DNA of 64,000 nt from Chaetomium olivaceum (Eukaryota > Ascomycota > Sordariomycetes > Sordariales > Chaetomiaceae), in contig JAYWVB010000072.1 of the NCBI GenBank assembly GCA_039881045.1, positions 1 through 64,000 on the forward strand, written 5' to 3'. The notes under the pieces were generated by a model. That model did not search any database. It was given only the letters and a program-made list of their open reading frames with translations, and had not been told where the DNA came from. This document shows positions 22,401 to 34,087 of the stretch, piece after piece; the stretch's first letter is position 1, and the number at the start of each line of letters is the position of its first letter. The translations under genes were made by a program, and so were the position numbers.

Positions 22401-25400
22401 TTGGACTCGGGTTGGAGCTTGCTCGACGCGCGCCGTGGTTTTCCGTGACCGCTCCGTTCCCGTTCCTCTCAAATCTGTACCTGACGTTGAGGACAATGGA
22501 TTTGTAGGGAATTACAAACACATCGCGTGGTTAACGCCGAGTCTTTCGGAGAATAATATCTTCTAGTTAACGTGTGCATGTGCTAGGATGGGGCGAGGTG
22601 CGGCATCACCATCCACGCGGGGCGAGCCAGCCACCCTGGCTTCCCCGTGATACCAGATTCCCGAGGTGAAACTGATGAGCCTCACTGTCGGTTGGGTTGG
22701 AGAGGGGTTTGTGGGGAAAAAGATTCGAGATCTCTCCGCGAGCCCTGGATCGGCGCTGCTCATTCGTCCCATTGACTAGCAATGCCAGCTTTCCCTGTCC
22801 GGGATGACTTGAGCGCTCTCGAGACCTGAGCTGCTCAGATCAACCGATGCAGACAGGGGTGACTGAAAAACCCCAAGGCTTGTTGTGGTCCGTTACCAAA
22901 CAGTTGCTTGGGACGGATTTCTGCAGGCTCCCGCGTCGCGAGCTTGTTCTAGCCGGGCCTTGTCGCGCAGCGGGATCAAATGTACTTGTCTGTAACTGCC
23001 GCGAGAAGGTTGCATGTACTGTGTAGCATTGCGACCGTTTGCGCCCACAGATTGCAAAAGAAAGGATGTGTTTGCCAGGAAGCGTTTCAACGAACGATAC
23101 GATCGACCTGGTCATGCCAGGTGGTTCCAAGGCGGCGGAACTGACCGTCGGCCTGGCATGACATCAACAAGCTCTCTGGAAGGTTCGGATTTTTGTTTTT
23201 CATCTGAACTGTGCAGCGAACTTGACAGGAAGGATTAGAGGCTAACGAGCCAACCACCCGACGGAGGAGACCGGCGAGAATTCAACCAGTTTTGCGGTGA
23301 AGCAAGCCGGAAGACATCCGAGTCGTCCGCCGCTGACGGATTTTGTGCAGTGAGAATGCGACCTCGTCATTTGTGTGATTGGTCCGGCATCGGTTGGCAA
23401 TCCTTCCAAGTGCGAAGTCTCGAGGTTTAGTGAACATTAGTGAGCATGAGTTGAGTGTTGTCAGTGGACTCGACTCGCCCCGTCAGTCAGCGAAAGTGGT
23501 TGTTGGGCTTTTGGGGATTGGTTGAGAGTTTGTGTGTCAGAAGCCGTTTCGTGCTTGAAATGCATCGAATGCATCAACCATTCTCTCCTCAACTAACCTT
23601 ATTGGCTGCTAGGGCGGCGCGACTGGCAGCTGCCTGGCCAGACTGGGCAAGTGTGTCCTGCAGACCGCCTACCGGACTTGCCTGATGGCCTTTTTACCCC
23701 CAATTGCTGAAACTCGAGTGAAATTGTGACGAACGGTTGCTGCATCGGAGGTGACTTCCGTTTTCCGACTTGAGGTTGGCAATGTGTCATGCGGCATGTT
23801 TCGATGCGGTGAGCACAGTCGTTGCAACCACTTCGTCTGTACGAAATGGTAAATTGTTTATGCACGCCTGAAGCCGTCATGCTGTTTTGAAGATCTCAGC
23901 TGTTACCGGAGCCTATCCGGGGAAGAAATCCGGACACCTAACCATGCGCTGCCCGTCTCGGCGGAAACGCTGACCCCAGAAGCGAACGGGACGGGAACAG
24001 ATGAGAAATGGCGCTCCTAATCCTGGTCACATGGCCACCGAACTGGGTTTGGCTTGGCTCCTGCCCTGAACGAAGTGCCTGGCTGACCGCACTGTCGGTG
24101 CCGCTCGAGGAATCCCTGCCCTGCAAGCGCGAAGCAGCCACCAACAAGCCTCTGGCGACCCCCTGCCTGCCACCCTCCGTGTTCATTGTCCCCCCACACA
24201 ACGGCAGTCTGCGGGGCGCCTCGACCGAGCAAGTCCCCACGCACACCATCAGCAAGTCCTGATCCAGACAATTACACATAATTGACCAGATGCCATTCCA
24301 GCGGCTTGAGAGCACAAAACGATGTTACTTGTACACGAGGAGTGCCAATGCATGTATGTATCTGCATAATAATATTGACGCTTGTCCGGCCCTATTAACA
24401 ACTCCATGGTGGAGACATTTTGTGTTTCTCGCTGGACGCCATTCATTGCGATCCCGGGAACCACTTCAACACCCAGCTTCGTCGTTATAACTTTGTTCGG
24501 ATTGACCTTGTCTTTTGACCTGCATTGCCCTGTCATTCACGTGCCCGCGTGTCTTGAGCAACCCTTGCGGAGCCACAACGCGTTGAGGGAAGAGTAGAAA
24601 AAGATGATGCCAATCTCTGAACAAGTTCCAATATGCATTCATTCGGCTTGCCCGTGGAGTTCGACACAAACTTGAAGAAGCAAACATTTCTGAACCACAC
24701 AGTAAAAGGCAAAGCTTTCCCAAGCACTCGTTGAACGCCAATCGCATCACAGGGAAGCTCGCCGATCAACCTGTTCGCCTTCGATTTGACCCGATCGTTC
24801 CTAGTTAGTTATGTTTATTTTAGCCCAATTGATTGATAATTGCATACTATGACGCAAAAAAGAAACATGGAGATTGTTTGAATGCACCGTGGTTAGATTT
24901 GGGCTTCCTTTCAAATCGCGTTGCTTTTCGCTTGTTTCCCATCGGGCAAATTCTGCGGACGTTGGCCGTTGCGCGCGCGCGACTCGGAACCCTGGCTCTT
25001 TCGCCTATCCACAGTATTGTACCTGGCCGCCAGTTACTGCGTATATGTCGTCGTAAAGAAAAGTACCCGAAACCCTGGACCTTGTGCGGAACTCAGAGGT
25101 CCCGCTTGATAGAACCCGTGTCCTGTGCTTTCGCATAAGCTGGCAAAGAATTACCAAGCCTAAGCAAATCGAGTCTTTTCATTGTAGGGTCTTTTCCCTC
25201 GCCCTTTTTTCTCTGAAGAGCTACCCTGGAAACAGTGCTCGCTCAATCTGAGACCTTCCATGTGCTGATTTTCGGCTGCCGTGTAACTTTGTGACTCTCC
25301 CCGGCAGACCCTGGTCACCACCATCCCTGCTTGGGTTACCGCCGGCTCCCCAGCACATCCCTTCCATCCGAACCGGTCAAAGACGATGTGGGCTTGTTGA

Positions 25401-27266
25401 GAACCAGTCAACTCCAAGATGATTACCACTTCTTCAACTCGCGATATCTCGAAGACTTGCCGGATGCTGTCGTGTTGTCATCGAGAACGGGTATAATAAT
25501 TGTAATTGCGAAATACTGCCGGGCCAAGAACAATGGAACCTACCGGGCTATCCGTGCTAACTCGGTTACGCGGGTTCCATTCCACTAACGCTCGGGGTCT
25601 TTCGATGGCCTCGGATTCATGAAGGTCCCGCTAACTAAGTTACGTTGCGACCCCTGTATTGACGAGTTATCGAAACCTTTACTTTGTACAGAAACGTAAT
25701 TCAGAGACCGACGGCGTCGCTGGTGGTCCACCGGAGACAAGCGCGAATCAACAATCAACTGCGCATTGACAACCGCGCGTTCCTGCAACATGTTTGTGTT
25801 CCTGCCTGGACCGGCCGCCCGTTTTGGTGACCTTCCCACCGCCTTTTCCGCACCGCACCCGAACCGCATATACGTGCATGCTGCATGTAGTTATTTACTC
25901 GACCACGAGACTGCGCTGCTTCTCCCTACATACGTCCTGCATGAACAAACGGCTGATTGTGGAGGATAGAGAGACTCGAGGATCGTGGTTGAAGTACGAA
26001 GTAAGGTTACTTTGCAAGTCCTCGGAGTAGCCCCGGAAGGACAATACCGGAAGGTACGAACCTCCATTTCTACACAGTACGGTTGTCTCCATCCCGGACC
26101 GAGCGCTTCCATCCAATTTTTCTTTTTATGTACACCGTGGTCCTGCCCAGGGTTTGCGTTTCCCCTGCCCGGCCTACTATTCCATTGAATTTATCATCCC
26201 TATCTGTTCGCGCACCGTCTTGAACCTCCCAACTCCCGTCCTCCGACGACTCTATCTAACTCTGCGCCACGCGACGTTAGGTAGGCGCGTCTTCTTTTTT
26301 TTTTTTTTTTTTTTGAACGCATCTATTTTCGGACTTTCAAGGTATGTGCGTTCGTCTTCCACGCTCTCCGTCTTGTCCCCTATCACCATCACGGCGCATC
26401 GCGCCGAGCAAATCAGCACGGCTTTTGCGCAGCACGCCTCGGAAGTCAGACCAGGGTTTAGTGTCACACCCAGCACGAGCCCGTTTTCAATCTCGGCAGT
26501 GTTCCACCCTAGTCCCCGTTTTGGTATCGCATGGGATGGCTGCAAATTTCGACACGACCTTGCTGATGCGGTACCTTGCCCACCGATTCTTCCTTTCGTC
26601 AGAAGTTTATTACTACGAATCGGCGACAGTTTTCTTTCCCCCTTCCAAGCAAGCAAGCCTGACGATTTCCCGTGCTTTCCCCAGACAGACAACCCTTGCG
26701 CGCGCGTCGACCTTGTCCGGCAAACAACCCAGCAGCACCACCGCGTCTGACCCAGCTGAACCGATTCGGCAACAGCACCACATCACCACTGCAGCCAAAA
26801 AGAACAACAACCACCTCACCTCGACCTCGAACTGGTTGACCGAAGAAAGAACATCGCACCACTTGTCCCCGCCTCCCAATCCTAGAGACCATACCCTTCG
26901 TAAGTTCAGATTGAGTGCGCACCCCTTCCGATATCTGCGCCGGGGGCGCGTCGCATGGCACCGGCCGACCTTGTCGCGTCCTGCACTCCGAGGCGACTTG
27001 TCGTGGCGGGGGACGCACGGGTATCCCGGTGGAAAGGAAACCTGGTTTGCTGGCCACCTCGCGACTGTGTCCATGAGGGTGATCCACGAAGCGCAGCTCC
27101 CGGTTCCACGAGTGCCTTTTCCACAAAACAAACCCCAAGCGACCTGGCATCATCCCTTGTCTTTGTAACTCGATACCATCTACCTTTCTTCCTCGGGACT
27201 AACGTGGGCCAACGAATACAGATATCGACAGCACCAGCGCATCCACGGCCGTTTTTCTGAAATATT
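16415..27266. other. 10.8 kb region without recognisable genes
   Basis: Both strands hold only short ORFs without family motifs. Visible features are a T/C-rich AT-rich stretch (17280-17700), a CAG run at 18822-18845, a T20 tract at 26295-26314, and a pyrimidine-rich zone from 26150 to 27260 that looks like promoter and leader for the gene starting at 27267. Long empty upstream regions are known for fungal developmental regulators. Non-coding RNAs cannot be excluded from sequence alone. Confidence 0.45.
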
Positions 27267-30200
27267 ATGGGATTGATGACGATGGCTCAACACCGGCAGG
27301 CGCCCCGCCAGTTTAAGGAAGAGCCCGGTCATGACTCGGTGAGTGTCATTCTTTTCCCCAATTCTTGCAACACTCCACCTATCGCCGACAATCCCGTGGT
27401 CGCTTCTCGCCATCGGTCAATGCGGTAGTCCCGTCGCGTCTTGCCCAACTCGGATTTTCGATCGCATACATACCCAACTTGCTGGAGATAAGTCTCTCTC
27501 GCAAGAAAGCCGTCGCCGTTGCGACGCGAGGTTGAACCAAGAAACCCCCATGCTCCCGCGTTCGCGATTTCCCTTGTTCGAACAACCCTGGCAGGCTTCG
27601 CAATTGTTCCAGAAAACTGCATGCCCGCTGCCGCATCCTTGGCCGGCCGGGGGAGGGATGCTTCTGGGATTACAGGGGGGCGACCTGTTTCACCAGCAGC
27701 CAGGGCTCCGGGAACATGCGGCAGGGGGCAGTGCCAGGGTGCGCAGCACGCTCCCGCCCTGTCAGTTCAGCGCGCTGTGGGCGACCCCATGCTCGTGCTG
27801 CTTTCTGGGTCGCATCCATCCCACACATTCGACAAGCGTTGAAAGAGGACAACTGGCCAGCCAAAGTTGGCTGCGGACTGCTGCAGAACACATCATCATA
27901 CATACATACATACACGCACCGCGCGAGATTCGGGCTTTGCTGCCTCGGGCCGCCCGATTGCGCCATCACAACGCAAGGGCCCCCTATCTGCGGACCTGGG
28001 CGGATAGGCATAGCCGCTCAAACGGTGGGCGAGCCAGCAGGTCGCTCAACGGCGAAGCAGTTGGGGAAACCTGGTTGGCTGTCTCCACCCCACGCGCTCC
28101 CCGCCTCCCTCCCCCAATTCAGTTATCAAATCCTTGCAAGCAGCAGGATATCGAGGATAGCACGACGCATCAGCGATCGGCTGGTTCTCCGACCACCCTC
28201 CCTCCTGGTCGTTGGTGCCTCTCAATTGTCTCCGCAGAGAGTCAGTCGTTGGTGCATTGACGACACTGGTGCGACAGTCTCGCCATCCAGCGAATGTCCA
28301 GCTGATGTAACTTGGCATACGGAGAGCTGGGTCGAAGAAAAAGATGAGAAGAGTCAGTTTGGTGGACCTGGAGGCAATTTCTCAGTGGGGGGGCAACAAG
28401 TGGGCCAGCTCGCATCGCTCTTCTCGGCAGCTTTCTGGGACTTGTCAGATGGGAAGTTCTCCTCTCAAGGCATGACCTAATTATGCGGCCGTCTCATCTC
28501 CTGCAGAAAGTTACCTACTCCAAATGCCGTTCTCAAGTGGGTCTGGTCCGATGCAGGCGGAAGCGCGTCTATGTATCTGGAGACGCTGAGACAGCAGCGG
28601 GATGTCAAGTTACAGAAACAAAACAGCCCCCAATGTCGCCCGTTCGACAGGCATCTTCCGGCGATCCAGTCTCAAGCCAGGAATATGGGAGCTGGGGGGA
28701 ACTTGGGAACCAGCCGTCGGGATGGCCAGCCAGCACAAGGATGGGAGGCAAGGATGGGATGCTTGGGACCCGCTCCCCTCACCGCCCCTTGTCCTTGCGA
28801 CAGAGGAACGGGGGAGTACAGGAGATGAGTGGCAGATGACAGACCAGACCTGCCGGGAAACCCTCCACAGGCTTGCCCTTCAATGGCTAGCTTCGGAAGG
28901 CCATTCCCTGTTGGGCAAAAGTTGTGTTACCTGGCTTGCAGCCAGCTGTCCATTGGCCACTTCATCTAAAATCCAGTCGCCCCCTGCTCCCCTTTTCCAC
29001 CCCCCCTTGCTTATCCATCCTTGGCGGCTAGCCAACCCCCGTCCCGGCTTTCCTTGCCCATCTCTCCACACCTGGGACAATTTTCTTCATTTCACTTGCT
29101 CGGTATTCACCACGCCCGGCCATTTTGGGCAACACGAGAGAGGCGGGTTTGTTGAACCCACCACAAAAAACCGCCTCCCATGCCCCCTGGTTGTGTATAT
29201 CAGACTCGACCAGCCAGGCATTATCGCTTCGCTCTCCCCCTGCCCGCTTCTGCAAGCCTTCGTCAGTCCCACACCTTTATCTCCTTTTTCCTGCGAACCC
29301 CCAGCCGCGCAACCCCCATATCTCCGCGCTCCCCACAATCGCTTTTCCTTGACTTTCAACCACACTTCGGTCAGGATTGATCCTGTCACTCCCTCTCCTC
29401 CTCCGCCACGGGACTGCATACTCGGTTAGTAGCCCTGCTTTCAACCTTCCTTGCGCCGTACTCGGGGGGCAAGAGTCGCTGCCGGCAGGAAATGGAATTA
29501 CCACCACCACCAAAGAGAAGCCCAAGTGGGAATCTCTAAACCTCGGGTCAGAATTCCGAGCCATTCCTTGCTCCACTGGGGAGGGTAGCATTGGCTTCCC
29601 ATACCCTCGCCCTCGGCTTGGATACCGCGTGGGAAAAGGAGCCTTGTCCTACAAAATCCCACCCCCAAATCCCCGAGGCTAGCCCGCCTCACCCGTGGAT
29701 CCCCAGTCGTTTTTTTCAGGGACCGACCTGCGCTCCCGGCCCCCCAGTCCTTGCACGCGTTCCGGAGCGAAGAAAAAAACCACAACATTCCCAGACGCGT
29801 CCTTGGTGCTCCAGAACACACATGGTTTTTGTTTCGAAGAGAACCCTGTAATCGTGAGGACTAATGGTTGTCTCCTCTATGCAGCATCACACCCACCACC
29901 AACAGCAGGGTCCTGTTCCCCCTCATCTGCAACACTCGAGACCCTCGAGCGTGGTCCACCAGCAGCATCACAGCCAGGCCTCGGCGCAGCAGCAGCAACA
30001 ACAGCAACAACCACAGCATTCGGGCGCGTACACATACCCGCAACAAGCCCAGGGAAGCAATTCACAAGACCACGGCCTTTCAAACTACTACGCGCACCCG
30101 AGCCCTTATAGCACGCCGGGTGCAACGAGCGGATACACGGCCGCAGGTGAGTTTTTCCTCTCGGATGCTATGCAAATCCAGAGCGCCCGAGCTGACACAC

Positions 30201-32970
30201 GCGTTCCTCAGACACCGGAGACATGATGGCCGCGACCATGCAAAGGCCCTACCCGCCAATTTCGTACCACACCCCCCAGTCGAACTCGCCGGCTTCGGTG
30301 GCATCGCCCTCGGGCCACGACCAGCAGAGGAGCATGTACGCGCAGCCACCATCGCAATTACACCAGCAGTCGATGTACTATGGCGGCCCTCAGCAACAGT
30401 ACTCGTCTATGCCGGCCCAGGCTGCGCAATCGCCCTACGCGCAACATGCCCAACAACCGCATCAGCCCATGGGGACGCAGCCGGGCATGATGATGTCGCA
30501 CACCCCCCCTCAGCACCCCATCAGCCAGCACCCGTCGCAGCACGCGCAACCGGGGATGACGGTCAGCCCGCGCCCGGACAAGATTGACACCCACAGCCTC
30601 AACCACCGGATATCAGCCACGTCGGCTCCCGTCGCGATGAACAGCGCGTCATCAACAAGCCCCAAAACGGTGCGCCGTTGACAACCCCTACCACTGCTGC
30701 CGGTGTGAACCCGAATGCCGCCCGGGGCCGATTCCCGCGACCACCCCGCTGGTGGTGAGACAAGACACCAATGGCGTCCAATGGATCGCTTTCGAGTATT
30801 CCCGTGATCGGGTCAAGATGGAGTACACGATCCGCTGCGATGTCGAGTCAGTGAACCAGGATGAGCTGTCGGCCGAGTTCAAGACAGAGAACTGCGTCTA
30901 CCCGCGCGCGTGCTGCCCCAAGGACCAGTACCGCGGAAACCGGTTGCAGTACGAGACCGAGTGCAACTCGGTGGGATGGGCCCTAGCTCAGCTAAACCCG
31001 CCACTTCGCGGCAAGAGGGGTTTGATCCAGCGGGCTGTGGACAGCTGGCGGAACAGCAACCAAGACCCGCGCCTGAGGAGTCGTCGCGTTCGTCGCATGG
31101 CCAAGATGAACTACCGCAACAACAAGACCGGGTCGACCACCCCCCACGCTACGCACATGCCCGCTGGTCCCGGCGGCCCCGGTTCCTCTGGCATGACCAC
31201 CCCGACGGCCATGGGCCCAGGGAGCAACCCGGCCATGGGCAAGCCCGTGCTCAACAACATGGCGTCGCAGATGCATCACCCATCACGGCGGCCAACAGGA
31301 CGGAGGCGCTCAGGGAGGAGACGAAGTCGGTATGTTTCACCAGATGGCCTAAAAAGCGCGCGCGTTGTTGTGATTAAGTGTGATACCTCGTCGAGCCAAA
31401 CCTGTTTTACATGCGCCTGCTATTTCATTTTGTTTTGGTTGTGTTTGGATTTTTCTGGGAAATACTCGCTCGCCGCCGCCCCTTTTACACCTGTTATATA
31501 CCGGCTCTCGAACCATTATTCGGCCTTGGAGCACTGTTTACCCGGGGCGACAACAGGAACCTGGTACAAAAAGAAAGAACTGTACATTACATTTAGTCGC
31601 GTTTGCTGTTAGTTTGTTTTGCTGGTTTTGGGTCGTCCTTTCAGTCGTCTGGCTGGGCTGGGCTGGCTGGCAGAAACCTGGTTGCATTGCATTTTCTTGC
31701 TTTGCATCACCGCATTCAACAGCACATCGCTCATCACATATCAACCAGCACCTTCATCCTCAACCCCAACCTTCTGCCCAAGTGTCCTTGACAGGGAGCC
31801 TGATTTGGGGATAACATGATGGCACCTCGAGATGCGGGCGACTTGTGTTCTTTGCCGCGCGTCGCTTTGAGATTTGCGAGTTGCTGCTCTTGCTGCGCTG
31901 TTGTTGCTCTGAACTATCACACTTGACATGACCGACGCGCGTTGCAGACGAGGCCTGAATATGATTAACACCCCCCTCTTGAGTAGAACGCCGATCGGCT
32001 GACACGCTTCTCTCTTAGGTGAAGGAGAATATGCGGATGACCAAGCTCACCACCACCACCACCATCAACCCCCGGCGGGCCAGCCGGGCACCGAGGAGCG
32101 TCCTACCCAGGCCTTCACCGGTTACGGTTCCTATAGCGGCGCTCCCCAGGGCTCCTCGTCGATGCCCTCCATCCATGACACCCTGAGCGGCTCTCCCGCC
32201 CACGGCAGCAGTGCCGGCCACGGTCCCTTAGCCGCCGCCCGTCGGTCGAGCCCCTCGCGCGGCCTCCCGGACGACGGGCCTGATGACCTCTTCCCGGATA
32301 TCCCCGAGACCAAGAAGCGCAAGTTCATCCTCGTCGAGGACAGTGACCGCCAGAGCCGGCTGCGCGTGCGCGTCACGCTGGACGGCGTCAACACGCGCGA
32401 GATCCCGGACAGTTTCCGCCGTAACAACAGCGTCTACCCGCGGTCATTCTTCCCGCGTGAGATGCAGAGCCCCCCGCCCAGCGCGACGGGCAGCCGGTTC
32501 TTTGCCGAGGACGCGAGCGAGGTCGAGGATGATGGTGCGACGGAGACGGAGGGCCGCCGGGCCGGGCGTGGCGCGAGTGCCTCGTTGTCGTTGGCTAAGC
32601 GCTCGAGGACCATGGTGAAAGTCGCCGTGGAGGGCCAGGAGGTCGAGGTGGCGATCCCCCGGATGCGCCGGTCGTTCCGGGGCAAGGAGGTGCGGCTGAA
32701 TGACCTGGGCTATCGCATGGCCTGGCTGCAGAGCCGTGTGTTTTCGGGCCGGACCGTGTTTTTGCAGCGAGCTCGTGAGTTTTCATCTGTGCTCTTGTCC
32801 GTCGTGACGTAACAAACATACTGACGTGGTTCGCAGTGGACTGCTACCGGAATAAGACGCGCAGCGCCATCGAGGGCCAGCTCCAGGACGTCAAGACGGC
32901 GGCGCCACACTACGAGACGCGCGTCGGGAAGCGCAAGTTCAACGACCGGATGCGCCGGGAGGAGGACTGA
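27267..32970 (+). CDS. Probable fungal regulator with two copies of a DUF8032-type domain, four frame breaks
   Basis: Exons inferred: 27267-27338 (24 codons, MGLMTMAQHRQAPRQFKEE), 29885-30146, 30212-31329, 32019-32774 and 32837-32970. The N-terminal half is rich in Gln, His, Pro and Ser. Repeat A contains VQWIAFEYSRDRVKMEYTIR, CVYPRACCPKDQYRGNRLQY, GWALAQLNPPLRGKRGLIQR and AVDSWRN. Repeat B in the last exons contains KKRKFILVEDSDRQSRLRVR, NSVYPRSFF, FRGKEVRLNDLGYRMAWLQS and TVFLQRALDCYRN. I recall this family as DUF8032, a fungal protein of unknown function. A regulatory role is inferred from its composition and basic ends. Single missing bases break the frame near 30607, 30717, 31275 and 32035. 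The 2546 bp first intron and 689 bp third intron are long for a fungus. Confidence 0.7.
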
Positions 32971-33553
32971 GGGCGAGACGACATTTATCATAACGAGGAT
33001 GGGAATGGGTGGGGATGGACGAGGATGACGATGATGGCGAGGAAAGGGAAGGGAAGGCTTTTACGATAACGAGGAGGGATATTATCGTCGTGTGATGGGC
33101 GGTCGGTCGCTTTGCTGAAGGCCGGCTTTTGTGGGGCCGGTCTGTCTGGTGTTTAACCTCGAGGAGGCTTCGGGGATAATTCCGTTTGGGGATCTGTATA
33201 GAAAAGCTTGCTTGCAAGCGAGGGCATCACTGCCGGGGATCATAGGCAACAATTGTGTATTCTAGTTGGTAGGCTTCATGTGAATATTACTGTGTAAGGT
33301 TGGCTCGCGGATATGGACCGGCTCATTGCCTGTGTGAGTGGTGCGTGAGTGTTGATATTGAGGAGTGAGGTATGAGTAAGCTGTGTTGTGTGGTATGTAA
33401 TGACCGCCTTCTGAGGAGTTATCATGTTGGACTCGACTCATCCCAACCTTTAAGCCACAGTAGCTCACAGTCTGCAGTCAGTAGTTAGTAGTCTGTATCT
33501 CTCCACTCTCATCAGAGAATATGTCTGCCCGTGTAATGGACCGATCCGCCAGC
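32971..33553. other. Convergent intergenic region
   Basis: Lies between the stop of the DUF8032-type gene and the stop of the opposing SnoaL-like gene. It holds G/A-rich 3' sequence at 32990-33080 and no recognisable gene. Confidence 0.5.
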
Positions 33554-34087
33554 CTACTCGCCGCTCAACCACCGCCCAAACGCTGCCGGGTCTTCCGCAT
33601 TCTCCCAGTGCACAATAGCCCTCCCCAGCTCATCAAACTTCCACACCCCACAAAACGGCATCACAATATCCCCCCTCTTCTTCTTCTTCCCCGTCTTCTC
33701 ATCCCCCTCATCCCCCTCATCATCCTCACCACCACCAAACCCCCTCAAAAACCCCATCACGCACCCAAACACCCCCCTTTCATCCACCACCATGCTCTGC
33801 ACATCCATCACCAACCGCCCGCCCGCCGCCTCCACCAGATCTTCCTCATGCTTCTGTGCCGCATCAACCCCCACTAATGGCGCGCGCGGCGGCGTGGTCA
33901 GGTCGCGGTCGGCCGGGTGCAGGATGATGGTGGGCGCGGCGATGGTGTGGAGGAGGGTTAGGTTGGCGTAGAGGGTGCGGAGGTTGGCCAGGGCGGTGAG
34001 GCGGCGGGTTGGGCTGGTGGAGGGAGGGGAGGGGGGGGAGGTGGTGGTGGTGGTGGTGGTTGTTGGATTGGGGGTTGGGGTGGTCAT
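33554..34087 (-). CDS. SnoaL/NTF2-like fold protein
   Basis: A 177 aa single-exon protein. After a Thr/Pro/Ser-rich N-terminus (residues 1-28, (CAC)n-encoded Thr run) comes a small alpha+beta domain: LANLRTLYANLTLLHTIAAP, TIILHPADRDL, EDLVEAAGGRLVMDVQSMVV, FGCVMGFLRG, then MPFCGVWKFDELGRAIVHW and ENAEDPAAFGRWL. The pattern of a helix, a His-Pro-Ala-Asp turn and a late G-x-W-x-F-D...HWEN strand resembles SnoaL-like polyketide-cyclase or NTF2-fold proteins, which bind small molecules. No catalytic role can be assigned. An acidic and lysine-rich insert (GGGEDDEGDEGDEKTGKKKK) splits the domain before the last strands. The start at 34087 is the first ATG giving this domain; upstream sequence is GTG/CAC repeats. 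Confidence 0.6.
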   Translation of the reverse strand: MTTPTPNPTTTTTTTTSPPSPPSTSPTRRLTALANLRTLYANLTLLHTIAAPTIILHPADRDLTTPPRAPLVGVDAAQKHEEDLVEAAGGRLVMDVQSMVVDERGVFGCVMGFLRGFGGGEDDEGDEGDEKTGKKKKRGDIVMPFCGVWKFDELGRAIVHWENAEDPAAFGRWLSGE

